Of a stretch of 64,000 bases of DNA, positions 1-13,300 are shown in pieces. The notes beneath the pieces are model-generated. The model was not told where the DNA came from and searched no databases. It saw only the letters and a program-made list of their open reading frames with translations. Source of the DNA: Rhea pennata (Eukaryota > Chordata > Aves > Rheiformes > Rheidae); NCBI RefSeq assembly GCF_028389875.1, contig NC_084677.1, positions 13,186,017-13,250,016 on the forward strand, read 5' to 3'. The position numbers and the translations under genes were made by a program. The number at the start of each line of letters is the position of its first letter. Position 1 is the first letter of the stretch.

Positions 1-2600
1 ATTATTGTTAACTATAATTTAAAGCCTTCAAACGTTGAAACATTTGGATTAGAGTTCTGACTGGTTCGTGATAGGCTTTATCTCACCTGTATGGAAGCCC
101 CTTGTATAAGCTAAATACACTTTAATAAAGAGTGTTGCTCCTGATACAGGAGTAGCATTTTGGCCCCTGAAAATCAACTACTGACTTGAGAGGAGCCAAG
201 TCAGCCATTCTGTTTCATTTGCAGAATCTACATTAGCATCACTGTACAGGAAGGTGAACAGCTGTTGACTTTTCTATAGAAAAGTGGGTCAGAGCTGGTC
301 CCATTGGATGCAACGTAGACTGCTCCTTGCCTCACCCCTTCAAGTGAAGCTTTAAGCATGCTTTAAAAAGAGAAAGATAAAGCAAAAATCTTTATTATTA
401 GGCAGCTGAAGGATCAACAAAAATTACAGTTAACAGGCTTGTGTCCACTTACTGAGATCAATCCCCCAGGAAAGCTCAAGAACAGCAGTAACTGAGATGA
501 AGCAGCTGATGAGAGCTGTGGGGAGAACGGCTGCTCTGTCAGCCTTCCTTGTGTGTAATCGGCTTTTCTTGTTAATGGCTGAAATCCCCTGTAAGTCAGG
601 ACGATGGTAAGATCTTGTAGCAAAATTTAATTGAAGTGCTTTGCATCCCCCTTTTAACTGATAACCTAATTGCCCTGTATGGAGCACCACTGCCCTTGGC
701 GCACTCCACTGATGGTATAGGGAAAGGGCCTTCCTCACTGTAACTGTGAGGTGCAAGGCAGACAGAGGAAATTTTTTCTTTAATGAGCACTGAATTGGAC
801 TTCCAGACACTTTAGGCAATTTCAATACTAGTGCACATACAGGATCATCTTCCCGTCCTTGGGCATAAAGGCCACCACAGCTCCTCACGTTAAAGAATGC
901 GTCCTCAGTCTACAGGACACCCTTGCCCAGCAACCCGCCGTATCTAGTGTCCCTCCCCGCATTGCTACTGAGGTCCAATATCCAATTTACTACTCAACGT
1001 TAAGACTTCTCTAGTCCGCTGTGACTAGAAACACCTTGCTGCACTGATCTGTATCACATTCAGTCCACATTTCCTTTAATTGCTACCAGGCCCGGGACCT
1101 TTGTGGTTGATAGCCAGGGTGGGAGCGCACAGCAGAGCAGTCTCACTGGGGGCAGGAACGCACTGGGAACAGCAATGGGAATCACAGTGGGAAGAGAAGG
1201 AGATAAGAATGGGGGAAGGAAAGATGGGATACAAAGATCAGACTAGATCTGCCCTTGGACTGCAGTTTCTTCCATACTTGGTGTCAATTCATGAAGTCTT
1301 TTTTTCTATGTTCTTAACAGCACTCTAGACTGTTAAAACCAAAACTTTTTAATGTGATTTATTTTTATCTCTGATTGTTTTTATAGACTTCAGCTTAACC
1401 AGTAAAATTAACTGAGCTGATTTTACTTTCAGCGCTCATTGTCAGGAGTTCAAAAACTTGAAAGGAATGGTTATTTGCTTCAGAGCTGCTTTTTTTCTGA
1501 AAAAAAAACTATATGCACACCTGCTTCTTTTAACAAAATCTGAACATCAGACCTAGATTTACTTAAATCCTAGAAATCAAAGGCTCTGTTGTCTTTGCAA
1601 CCTCATAGCTGGAGCAGCAGAGAGAAAGCTCAGTCTAAGCCACCCTTTTCCATGCTCTCAGTTACCTGGTCCCAAAGCAAAAGCGTTTGCCTGGGACAAG
1701 TCGGAGCAGCCCGGAGAGCTGGCACGGTGCCTGGGGGCTGCCACAGGCCTGGTCCTGCAACGCGCCGGGTCGGGCTCCCCTGGGAGGGGAGGAGAAACAT
1801 CCCCACGCTGTGGCCTTATAGCCAAAGAATTTCAGTGATATTTACACTAAGTAGGAATCTGATCTCTGATCCTATCTTATGCCCTTAAACGTATCCCCCA
1901 AACTACCCGTTCTACCCTAAATGCAGAAAAACAGGCGCCAGCACAGAAGCGTGAGGTGGATTTCCTCCCTGCAAAGTGTTCAGCCATCCATGGAGAGGAG
2001 GCTGCAGGGACCTGCTACCTCGTACTAAAGCATGTGTTAGATTCCAGTTATTATTGGGATCACCTCAATTTTGGCTAAAGCCATTTGAAATATTAAAATA
2101 TCCAGAAAAGAACCATTTGAAAACAAATCACTGTTGCCTAAACTGGTTGCTGCAGTGACTTCAACTCGATTCTTGCATTAATATCTGTTTCACGTCCTTC
2201 TCTGTTTCTTAAGGATTAGCTTCTTGCCCATTTCTTATCCAAATAGTGACAGAATTTATTTAGGAAGATGACTGAAATGTTCCCTCCACTTTTTTTTTTT
2301 TTTAATAGACATTACCCAATTTTTCCCAACGAGATGAGTTATTTTTCTTAAACACACCAATAAACAATAATTTTTGGCCAGGTTATACTTTCTTAAGTGA
2401 CTCGTATCCTATTCCTCTGTTTGTATTCAGTTGAACTACCTTGACTACAGTACACTCCATAAAGATGGCCACAAGAAAGCTGTACGCTTGGAGAGATTGA
2501 AGATTTACAAAATGTGACTCAAATGCAGATTTCAAATTTAATTTATTTGCATATATTCCCCAAATATGGAGAGCTTGGGGGGTAGGAGGGGTTGGGGGTG
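1..2600. other. upstream intergenic or 3'-flanking DNA, no gene recognised
   Basis: No coding exon of a family I recognise is visible on either strand. The longest stop-free stretch is on the minus strand at about 430-888, but it has no recognisable motif and no splice context, so I do not call it. A + strand AATAAA at 124-129 could be the polyadenylation signal of an upstream gene. By synteny that would be DNAAF5/HEATR2, but no DNAAF5 coding sequence is seen. A T-run lies at about 2290-2302. Confidence 0.5.
124..129 (+). terminator. candidate polyadenylation signal of an upstream gene
   Basis: AATAAA followed within 10 bases by a GT-containing stretch. It would suit the 3' end of a + strand gene entering from the left. 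Such hexamers are common by chance in AT-rich DNA, so this is weak without transcript data. Confidence 0.2.
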
Positions 2601-2639
2601 GGGGGCTGGCGTGAGCGTGCCAAGCGGTGGTGCGTGTGG

Positions 2640-3380
2640 GGCCGGGTGGAGTGGGGGGTAAGTGTGTGTGTGAGAGGGTGCGTGTGAGGGGGTGCGCGCG
2701 GGCCGTGTGAGGGGCGCCGGGCGCGTGGCGGGACCCGCGCGTGACGGGCGCCGGTACGCGGGGGAGGGGCGGGGGAGGGGGCGGGGGGCGCCCTGGGTGC
2801 CCGGCGGGGCGGGGCGGGGCGGGACCGGAGCGGACCCGCCGCGGGAGGGGGCGCTGGCGGCTCCCGCTAAAGCGGGCGGGGCGAGGGGAGACTCCACTGC
2901 CGGCTCTGCCGCCGCCGGCTCTGCCTTTCCCTCGCTGCCGCCGGCGCCAGGTAACGACCGCGCGCGGGCGGCTCCGGCTCCGCGTGGGGCCGCCCGGCTG
3001 CTTCGCGGCGGCGGTGGGGGCTCCTGTGAGGGCGGGCGGTCGCGCCTTTCTGCGGGGCGTCCCGGGCCTCCCCCTCGCCCCCACGGAGGAGGGAGCCCTG
3101 CCTTCTCCCCCCCGCAGCCGGCCCCCGCGGCCCTGCCGGGGATCGGCTCCTGCGGGACCGCGGAGCCGGCGGGGGGCGTGCCCGGAAAGCGGGGAAAACC
3201 GGCGGCCGTTGGGTCAAGCACCGGCCTCTCCTTGGTGCTCGGAGCTGTTTGAATCCGCGCTGTTGGCGCGGGAGGGTGAGGGGGAAAAAAATCTCTGCTG
3301 TGGGTGTCCGCTGCGGGGCCGCTCCTGGCCCGCCGCCCGGCGGCGCTTCCCTGTGGGGGAGCAGCTGTAACCCGCCGCTC
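2640..3380 (+). promoter_or_regulatory. SUN1: CpG-island promoter of SUN1
   Basis: The stretch is strongly CpG- and GC-rich against an AT-rich surround. Tandem GC boxes (repeats of GGGGC, Sp1-type) lie at about 2803-2823, and no TATA box is evident. It sits directly upstream of and around a good splice donor at 2951, and the next coding exon downstream is SUN1 exon 2. A long G-rich run from 2577 to 2850 could form G-quadruplexes. The position and composition are typical of a housekeeping promoter; the transcription start itself is not determinable by eye. Confidence 0.75.
2850..2950 (+). other. SUN1: SUN1 probable untranslated exon 1
   Basis: Inside the CpG island a CAG/GTAACG donor begins at 2951, giving an exon that ends at 2950. 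Its 5' limit is a guess, placed just downstream of the GC boxes. SUN1 in other vertebrates begins with non-coding first exons and has its ATG in the second exon, which fits the ATG at 10268 here. Alternative first exons are likely (see 4640-5030). Confidence 0.45.
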
Positions 3381-4639
3381 GTCACCGGGTTTTGAAGTAA
3401 CTGCGAAGTGTGTCAGTCGTGCTTCTGCTTGCTGCGGCTGCTTAGCTGTAGTGCGGCGTTAACGCTTCATAGCCGAACTTGTGACTGCGCTGGTGCAGAG
3501 CAACTGCCGGGACTAGAGGCTTCTCCCTGCCCCCAAACACCCCCCGGGTGTCCCCTCAGGTCGGCTTGTATCTGTGAGCTGCTTCTATGGGGAAGACTTA
3601 CAGAAAATATACTTTTTTGTTGTTTTTTTTTTTTGGTTTTGTTTGCTATAGAATAGGACAGCGTCAGCCCTGCCTGTGACTGACTTTTCTTAGTTTTACT
3701 ACAAAATAACATTACAGTATTTTAGTCTTGTCATTATTTGCAGATTACAGACCTACTCTATTGGTGTTGTGGTCCAGCTTGGTTTCTCCTCTCTAACTCT
3801 GAGGGTTAGAAGCAGCTGATGCGTTGTGAAACTGCTTGAAGGCAGCACCTAGTCTTCTGTGACAGACAGTCTGAGAAGTGCCATGCCATGCCATGTATTT
3901 TTAAAGAAAAAAAAGAATTGTGTCTGTTTCCATGCATACACAAAATACATTAAAAAAGGCAAAACAGAACTTCTACATTTTTTTTTCAAGGGGGAGGGAA
4001 CCCCACACTGCTTAACATATATATAGGAAAGGAAAATCTTAGCTAGCAGATTCCTGGATGAGTGTCTCCACAATACATAGAGTTCCCCTGCCTGGTCCTC
4101 TGTTTTTCAAATTAACATTTCACAAACAGGAAGTGGAATCTTTTCAGGATTGATTATTTTTATATTTTCTATCTTAGTGCTGTCTAATTAACCCTTAAAG
4201 ATTAATGCTTCTATTGAATTTCCAAGTTGGTCTTAACATCCAGCCTCTGCCCTGACCTGTAGGGTTGTATTAATATCGGTTGATTGCGTAGTAATATTAT
4301 TAAATGTTAGATTTCACTTTTAAGTGATCTGCATAGAGGGCTTTATTTACAAGCTTAGAAATCAAGGCATATTTTACACTTGTATATTAGCAAGTCTTGC
4401 AGAGACATCCTGAAAGCTGAGCTGTTTCACGGACTTGTGATTTGGTGATTGTAAGAGTTGTGGACTTCTCGCGTATTTGGGTGCAGGAAGCTAGAAGTCT
4501 TCCAAAGGGCAGGAGGTGGGGGGTCTTCTTAAGTTAGGCTGTAAATATTGAAGTTGTTTTACTAGCTGTCTGAAGCATACGTTTTTAGGATTGAAAGAGA
4601 TTTAGTGTCTTGCGTTGATTATCTTTCAGAAAGCTTAGA

Positions 4640-5030
4640 GTTAAAATACAGACGTGACATGTAAACATGCGTGCAGGAGCGAATCGCTTAGACTTGCCTG
4701 CTCTGTGGCAGGCAACTGAGGGGTTAAACGAGCTGTGGGCTGGCTGCGGTGGCCGCGTCCAGTCAGTTCAAACTGTGCCTCTGACTGACAACAGAAGCTC
4801 CGAGAGGCTGGATCAGCTCGGGCTGATCCTCCGGGCTTTGTTGCGCCGGGGAAGCCATTTTGGGATCCTGCGGAGCGGAGAGGGGCGGAGCGGGGCGCGC
4901 CGCCGCCGCGGGAGCCGCCGCCGCCGCCCCGGGCCTGGGACTCGCACGGCGCCGCGCCTCGCGAGGAGACACCGGTTTGATACCAAATGCTCGCTGTTTG
5001 GTGTGCAGCTGTGACTGACCCGGCCGGCTA
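4640..5030 (+). promoter_or_regulatory. SUN1: second GC-rich island, possible alternative SUN1 promoter
   Basis: A CpG-dense core lies at about 4840-4970, with CCG trinucleotide runs and GC boxes, isolated inside an otherwise AT-rich intron. A YY1-like element (AAGCCATTTTGG, CCAT core) is at about 4852-4863. Mammalian SUN1 has several alternative first exons, so an alternative start here is plausible. No unambiguous donor or start codon could be assigned. It could instead be an enhancer-type CpG patch. Confidence 0.4.
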
Positions 5031-5047
5031 CCTGGGCAAGCTCGTTT

Positions 5048-5052
<5 letters not shown>

Positions 5053-5114
<62 letters not shown>
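5053..5114. repeat. compound (CT)n(TA)n microsatellite
   Basis: About 17 CT units (5053-5086) run straight into about 13 TA units (5088-5114). It lies just downstream of the intragenic CpG patch and is likely length-polymorphic. Confidence 0.95.
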
Positions 5115-8100
5115 TTCCTTTAACAGCTTAATCTGATGAAGGGAGGTTGTAAACAAAGCGTTGAACCTCTCTAAATGTGGCGGCCTGGTGGTCCTCGTGC
5201 GCTAAATCGCGGGAGATCTTTAATTGCAAGATAATCTGCAGGTTCCTAGTTCATAAAATGACTCAGTGTGTTGCCATGCAGTGTTTCAGGTGCTGTGTGT
5301 ATAAACAGTGGACAGACATGTTTATTGTTTCACCATAGCTGCATGTATAGCTAGTTTATGTTTAGCTTCCTTTCTAAAAAGAAATCTGCTCGAAATGGCA
5401 CTTAATGTGAATGTGACGTTTTAGTGAATAACCTTTTTTTAAGTAGCAGTACTGTTTGGCACCTGTGTCTTGAGGGTCTTTGCAGTAATATTCAATAATA
5501 GTAACATCTAGGTTAAAATGTGTATTTGGTTACTTGAATTTGTCTTTAAAAGAATACTGATTTTACTTTAAAGTATGTTTGTTTTTTTAAAAAAATGTCA
5601 ATTTACCTTGGAGCTCTTTGCTCTTCAGCCTGTTTAAACTTGTAGTTATTTGGGTATGTGGAAACAAACTTCATGGAGTATATTTACATAAGAACTTAAT
5701 CTGGCTGTTTTTTTTCCCAAAAAGTATTTTAATGGTTATTCTGAATAATAGGAAATTTTGAAGTTACAGGTGAAAATAGCTTGCTATCAGGAATGAATGG
5801 GGCTTCATGCTCTACTTTCATTGCTATTAATAACTTGTTCAAAAGTCTGTTTAGTCTTTGTGGCATTAATATGCTAAATCATGATGACTTAACTAAGTTC
5901 ACTTCCTTAAGAAGATAAGGATAGAATAGATTCTGAATGAAGTAGTACCATCAACCTCTCTTCAAGATTTTTAAACTTCTTGCTTGTTAACCCTTATAAT
6001 CTAAAAAGACATACTTTCTTGCCATTTTTTTTCATTCATAACTTGTCATAAAGCCATACTAGTTTGCCATGTGCAGCTGACTTATATAATACTTGTCCAA
6101 GGGGAGGAAAAAAAAATTAAAGCCAGGTTTACTTCCGTTTTGCCATCTGTGAGTTTCAGCATGGTTCAGTAATTACAATTGTATTCTGAGACCTGGGAAA
6201 TTTGGTTTTAATTTTCTGCTTGATAGTAGACTCCATGGTGTATATTTCTACTCTGCCAGGTTTCAGTTTTGTAAAATGACAATGTTGCCACTTCCTTTGT
6301 CGCAAGGATGTTCGCGAGGAAGTACCTGGATAGTGTGTTGGAGTTATATTTATTTAGCTAAGATAAGCCCTGAGTGAAGTTCACACTTGTCCTTGCCATG
6401 TGGTATTTGTAGTGTATGTACAAAGTATATTGGGTATTGCTCTCCCCTTGTGACACTATCAGAACATACCATTGATGCTTATGCAGCATCAGTGAAGCTT
6501 ACCTCAGTGGTACCAAGGTTTCACTGAGGCTGTCCAATTCTGAAAATGGTCAGATACATACTTCTTTTACAGGTAAATAGGCTTGTGGGGCAGTGGTATG
6601 GCCTTGGGTCACTCTGCTCCATATTTCACTTCCTCTGAAGATAGCTCGGGCTCTGTGCAAAGGTAAACTCTACTGCACTGATTTATAGAGTCCCTGTGCT
6701 TCCTTGTATTTTGACCAGCTCAGAATTTGTCTCTTCTCCTGCCCTTTTATTCTGCACATTTAATATAACATTGATAGAGTTGATTTGCCGGGGAGAAATG
6801 ATGCTCTTACAAGATAGTCATTGTCTCCTTCTCAAGAAAGAGTAACTAACCCAACTGTGTCCTCTGTAGGAACGTGGAAGTTAGCGCTATCATCTGCCAT
6901 TGCACCTTAGCTTACAAGCTATCTAAGGTCTGCTTACATTCTGCTGAAATTTATGCTTCTCAATTGCTTTTAAGTTCTCAAACATATTCTTACAGTATTT
7001 TTTTTAAAAAAGCAATTACATACTGAGTTCTTTCCCTATATATGTCCCTCTCACTTTGAAATAAATGTTTTGTGGGCTTCCTGAAGAAGGAGAGATGTTT
7101 AAAGTTTGAGTCAAGTAATATTTGCAACAAAGCTGTTAATAAAAGCCTGCATTAATCTGAGGCTGGGCAGTCTTTGGTACCTAAATTTGAAGTCTAGTGG
7201 GCCCCAAAAAGAATTGAAACTAGAACTGGGTATTATGTCTGCCTCTCTGGTCCCCTGCCAAGTTTTGTGGGTTTTCTACTGCATTTGTGTTTGAAAGTTT
7301 CATAAACGAGAGGAATTCATGGGTTATATGAGCAGTAGAGTGCTGTCAAACGTGAGTGAACAAACTAGAGAGACTTGTTGCTCTCCACCCACCCCTGATC
7401 TGTTCTATAGTTTAAGGTCATGATTGTAATAATATGTGGAATATTTCTAAATAAAGTGGATCACTCATTTGTTGCATGCTTTTTGTTTTAAAAAAAATGG
7501 ACACCTAAAGTCAAGCTGTTGAACTAGTAGTAAGGTTTAAAAAAATAGTTCTATAGCAAATTTCAGGTGTCTGATTTTTGAAAATCATGGTTACTATCTT
7601 TATGAAGATTAGCTGACAGAAGTAGTTTTATTTTAAAGCTCTGTTTGGCATTTTAAAGAATAAAAATATTTCCTTTTTGTTTGACTGGTACTCTAAAATG
7701 TATCAAATCAAGCCCCTAAACAGCCCACAAGCAGAAATCACGCTATCATTTAGGTACTGAATCTCTTTTCACTACTAGAGGTCCTGGTGTTCTGATTATC
7801 AAAGATTACTAGACCTAGATATAAATACATTCAAGGCTTTTCAGTTAGCAATGCTACCGAGTTCATATTTTAAAACTAACTTGATGATGCATTTTCAACT
7901 TTATCAAGTAAGGAAAATAAAATTTAACATTTAGTTCCTTCAGAAATCAAGAAGGGGAAAACTGATGGGGAAGAAGGAAGACTAGGAAAGAAACTGAGCT
8001 GGTGTGTTATTTTTCAAAGTCTGTCTTTGCCCTTTCCATCTGTGTAGCAGAGACTTGAGGAGGAGTTGGGTAGCAGTAGAAAGCTCTCCTTTGTAGCCTA

Positions 8101-10247
8101 ACTTTCCATGTGGGAAAATGTTGCTGAGTGTCAAAAGCATGACATGAGCTGCTAAACAGCCAGGTCCTTAATCTGTAAATGAAACTGAAACTAGATCTGT
8201 AGATGAAATTGTGTTAAGCAGTCATACCCTTTAGTTCAATTTCTGCTCCAGTGGAAACTGAACAGAGGTATTCCTAGCCTGTGATTTCAAAATCTTACAA
8301 AAAGATAGACTAATTTAAACAGGTCAACCTTAATCATAATTTTAAACTTCAGTGGGCATGTGCCTATGACAAATCTTTCTTTAAAAGTTCTGATGTTACA
8401 CTGAATTTCAGGATGAGGGATATTAGTATTCCCATCGTTGTTGTTTGGGAAATCTTTACTCACTGTTTTCCACTTATTTTCTGAAATGAACTTTTATTTG
8501 TTGCTAGAGTATGACTGTAGTTGTTGCTCATTCTAGCTGTATTTGCTGCTTATTCTAGCAAAAGAATTGGACCACTTTGCTAATATTTCTGCACTATTGA
8601 TTTCTTCAAGTTTCTTCCAAAGAAACAACAAATCTGCTATATGAACCTGCAAAACAGAAGGGCTCTGAAACGGGTGAAGCAAACTTAGAAAAGGCATTTC
8701 CATTAAGTGATATTTCTTTAGTCTTCAAAAACTAATATGTAAATAGCAGAAATGAGAGCCCTTATTTCTTATTACTCTCCCAAATGCATGGGAGGTGCTT
8801 GCATTCAAAGAGATAGGCCTGTAAGTTTGTTTAAAAACAAAAATGAAACACACAGTTTTAAGTAGTAACTGAGATGTCGTCCTCCATACTAACATCAGAA
8901 TTTGGAGACAAGTGTACTGACAGAGTATTTTAGTGTTACGTGCAGAGATTTCTTTTTGAAATGGCATTACCTGTACCTGTGCTTCTTGTCACTTTTATTT
9001 TTGTATTGGTAGCTATCCAACTGAAAACTCCTATTGATGCACAGCAAAGTGCATCCCAAAATGAGATACTTGTTGTGATTTGGTTGTAAGAATTAAATTT
9101 TACCCAGACCCAGAGATGAGATGCCCAAACTAAAATAAAAGCATCAACACAATTGTGTGGATTACTTAAGTACGTTAATATACTAGGTACTGCTGCTGAA
9201 ACAGGAGCCATGGATGATCTGAAAATAGCCAGAATTTAGCTTTGTTAACCATGCAAATCCAGAACACTGAAAATTCCTATTTGTTAACCATGAAGAGTCT
9301 ACTATCAAAGAATCTTTCTGGAAAAGCAAAATTTCTTTCTTGTGGCTAATCTAATGCAGGTTTTCTTTCAAAGACTTTGTGCTTTGAAAACTTGCATAAT
9401 GCTCCAGATAGTCACCCATATGGTTTCATAAACTCCTTGATAAGGCAACATCTTTATTTATTTTTTTTAAAAAACTTTCTTTCTAAAGCTATAATACCTT
9501 TCAAAGAGTCAAAAAAAAAAAAAATGCAAAACTTTAAGAAGTGAATGACACTTTGGAAAATGCACCTAATTCAAGCCATGTGAGTCATTTTGAAGTTGGC
9601 TTTTCTGTTTGGGTGTGTATTCTGTGCTTCTATGACCAAATTAAAATGCAATATTCGGTACCAGTTAATTTAATGTGAAATGCAGGAAGTCTCCTTGCTG
9701 CTTAGTGGGCAGTGTCCAAAGATTATAAAAGATTTGCCTATATGTAAACTTTTAAGTTTCAGATGTTAGGCATTATAAGTGCATAAAGCAGTCTGTGCTA
9801 GTTACAGCACTGATAGTTCTTTGAAGCAAAACTCACCATCTACAAAGACTTCTGAAAACATGGCTAAGTGTTTTTAAGTTTTTATACTTAACTTTTTAGG
9901 AGGACAGCACAACTTGATTCATATGGAAGCATAGTTCAGTAGTGATAAGAGCTTGGCATATCTCAGTGTTGTTCCAGAGAACTCCGGAATTGCTGAAAAT
10001 AGAGTAGCTTTTTTTTTTTTTTTTTTTTCTAATTGCACTCCAAAATAAAAGGTTGAGCTTTGTGCAGTAATAAGGGTTACCCAACAGAAGCATTAATGTT
10101 GCTACAGTACTGAGAGCTCAATGTTTCTTGTAACAGTAGCTTTTGCTATTGTAGTACTTCATAACACAGGCTGAATGATGCAAGGGCTCTTACCTTGACT
10201 TCAGACATTTTTAAATCATTGTATTACTTTATTTTCACCTTTTACAG

Positions 10248-10344
10248 TATGATTTGAAACAGTCAACATGGACTTTTCACGCCTACACACGTACACCCCT
10301 CCCCAATGTGTGCCAGAGAACACTGGCTATACATATGCACTCAG
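10248..10344 (+). CDS. SUN1: SUN1 exon 2 (start codon exon)
   Basis: The acceptor TTTTACAG ends at 10247, the ATG is at 10268, and the donor AG/GTGAGA is at 10345. It encodes residues 1-25 and two bases of the next codon (phase 2). The N-terminal sequence is almost invariant against human SUN1. The first 20 bases are untranslated and contain an in-frame TGA. Confidence 0.95.
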
Positions 10345-13300
10345 GTGAGAACTTTTTTTTTTCTTGTAGAGAAACTATATGTTCTCTGAGTGTTGTTAAT
10401 TCCAGAGTTTAGCTTTTATGGTAAGTAATTCTTTAAAAAAAGTATGCTTCATCTAGTCTGTTTTTGAAAATAACTGCTGTGTCCTAAATGGAGAAAAGAA
10501 TACATTCTGAACTAACAGGACAATGACTAAGATAATGACTCAGTGTTTATTAGTTGTTATAAACAAACTAGTCTCCACCTAGTTACAGTTGGCATTTTTT
10601 TTTCTATGAACGTGTCATCAAAATTCTTAAATGCTTTCTCTTCTGTCTTGTAAATTTTGTGTGTTAATTTTACTCTGGTAACTTGGCACCCCTTTTTACT
10701 TAAAACATTGATTAATATGCACTTGTTACTGCTAGCGTGGGATTTGGCTGGAAGTAAGTTATTGATCATTTTCTAGCAGAAATGTGAATATAAAATTTGA
10801 ATTGTAATGAGCTCTTTTCTTGTTTAAACTAGTGACTACTGGTCTCTTTCAGAAAGATACTACTTCAGTTTTCTAAAAATGACTTTAGAGTATTTGCTAG
10901 CTTTGTATTATGCTAGTCAAAATAAATGTGGATGCTCATTTGAATTTTTGAATATTAATATGGCAGATTGTGGCTCCTGATTAAATCTAGTATCCTGATA
11001 GCGGGGGGGGGGGGGGGGGGGGGAACAGATGCAAGTACACATGGATGGGCCTGAATTCTTGGTTTGGCTAGTTTTAGTGTTTTTTTTTTTTTTTTTTTTT
11101 AAGTGTGGTCATTAATACAGTATGAGATTTTTTTTTTCTATTCTGTGTCTATAAGTCATGAGGTACATTTAATATGTATTTAAATCTAGCATTTAAGTTG
11201 GAGAATAGTTGATTGTCAATAAAGTTGTCAAGACTCATAGTTGTACTAGAGATCACTGATTAATATTAAACTCATACTCTTAGGATTATGTGCTTTTCAG
11301 TTTTATCAGTTTTGATCTTTGTCATTTCTAAAGCTAAAGATTGTTAATGGTGTTGAAAAGTGGAAGTCTTAACATGTTTAGGATGACTTATGTGCCTTTG
11401 ATCATCTAGTAGGTCTGCTATTTAATCACTTATTGTTAATTGAAAAAGGTGTTTTTATGTTGCTAGATTTATGTTGTGAATGTGTGATACATTGGCTGAA
11501 CTATTTAAACCATCTTTTACAGGAGATGAATTCCAGTTATGAGTAACAAATGCAGACCTCAGTTCTTGTTTATAGTGATTTGTTTGTTTCTATGTGTTTC
11601 TTTCCTAAAATATGAGCTGTGAAACTATCACCTTGTTTCTTTTCCTGAGCTGTTGTATTTGTCTAAAACAGTGCTAATAAGTTCAGATGCGCTGTCTTCT
11701 CCACAGCAACTACTTTTTTCCTCACAGACAAGAAGGAATAAGGAGATCTTAGTAGTAACTCAAGATTTTATTTTCTCTCTCTCTCTCTTTAATACTTTGC
11801 TCTCCCAAGGATAATAGCAAAGTGCCTTATTTAAACTAATTTGGGGCTGGAGTCCCTCTGAGTTGACTTTCTTCCTTCGTCCACTTTTCTTGTTGCAGCG
11901 TATGATGCTTCTTGCTGTGGCAAACAAGAATACCATGTGAGCAGAGATTTCCTTTCTAGGGAAGGAAGATGTAGGGTGATAGATCTCACTTGAATTCTGG
12001 AGTATAGTGCATTTTGACTTTACTTCTGGTGTAAAAAACAGAAGTGTTTGACTTCCTATGTAAATGAAGGTGGTTTTGTAAAGCTGAGAACTTGTGAAGA
12101 AGGCTTTGTAAAAGGGGAGGGTTCAATTTCCTGAATTTTTTTCAGCCTCCAGTTGGCTGTGTTAAGCAGTACATTAGATATGTAGCTCTATCCGTTTTTG
12201 TATGCCTATGATAAGCTGAAGTTTAATGACTAACCTAATGAAGGCAGGTGTATTTAAACTAGGGTGAAATTAAGTCTCATTGTAACTCTTCCTTGTGTAG
12301 AAAGAAGGGATTAGCAAGTGTTTAATTAAAATTTCCTCTCTGAAAATTCCATGAAGCCCAACATATTAAAAAGGGAGATTACTGTGCAATACACTGTCTG
12401 CTTTCAGCATATCAAGAGAATAGACTTAGTCTTTTAAGCAGACTTCTACATCTGTCTGCATGCTGAATCTTTGCAGAATGCCAGCTTATTCATGTAGTTC
12501 TTCCAAGCTTGAGTCAAGTAGTATTTGGAGAACCTGAAGAAAGGGTGAATGGGACAAAATTACTATTTGGAAATGTTTTTCATGCCAAAATGCGAGGGTT
12601 TTTTTTTTGTTTCTCCTCCTCTCTGTCCCCTCCTCCCTTTTAATTAACCTTGCTTATCCTGCAATCTGACTTGTTCTCCCTTTGACAGTTTAAGGAGCTT
12701 CACAGATTTTTATCCATGAGTTTCTCCAAAGGAGTTTATTTGTGCATTAGGCACTACAGGAAGAAGTGAAGAGGAGTTGGATACTACCAAGCTATTAATA
12801 GGTTTTGATATGACCTATTAATAGAGTTTATAGTAATACTTCCTGGGATTACTATGTGTTCATAACCATTTGTAATGCTTCTAACTTGTACTTCTACTTG
12901 AGCCCACATCAGGAAAGTATTATACTGATATAGCTAAACAAGCTGTAGTTCTCTAGATGCATTGCATTTGTTTCTCTTGCAGTCTTAAATAATCCAGAAC
13001 ATTCTTGTCCACTTCATTCCAAAGCTTACAAAATAAATGACCCTTAATGTCCTCTCGACCAAGCTGTATGTGTACTAAAATTGGCAGACCTCATTCTCAT
13101 TCCATTTACATAGATGTAACTTGAGAATTAACCCACCAAAGCCTAGAATGTTTTTGCTCTGTAGAAGCTAATGTGAGGGAGGTGTAAAGGTAATAGGAAG
13201 AAATTGGAAGTAAACATAAGAGTAGATGTAGTCAGCAGGTGTGGCAGCATGGGAGCTGGGGGGAAGGAACCAGAGTATGCTGTTTGCATAACTATCCAGG

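Larger units (their letters stand above)
2951..10247 (+). other. SUN1: SUN1 intron 1
   Basis: This is a 7.3-kb intron between the presumed untranslated exon 1 and the ATG exon. It holds a second GC-rich patch at 4640-5030, a (CT)n(TA)n microsatellite at 5053-5114 and scattered T or A runs. Otherwise it is AT-rich, with no exon I can recognise. It ends in a TTTTACAG acceptor at 10247. Confidence 0.6.

Noticed and set aside
430-888. Long stop-free stretch on the minus strand near the window start
   Set aside because: About 150 codons with no family resemblance, no clear promoter or splice context. Open frames of this size occur by chance in vertebrate DNA.
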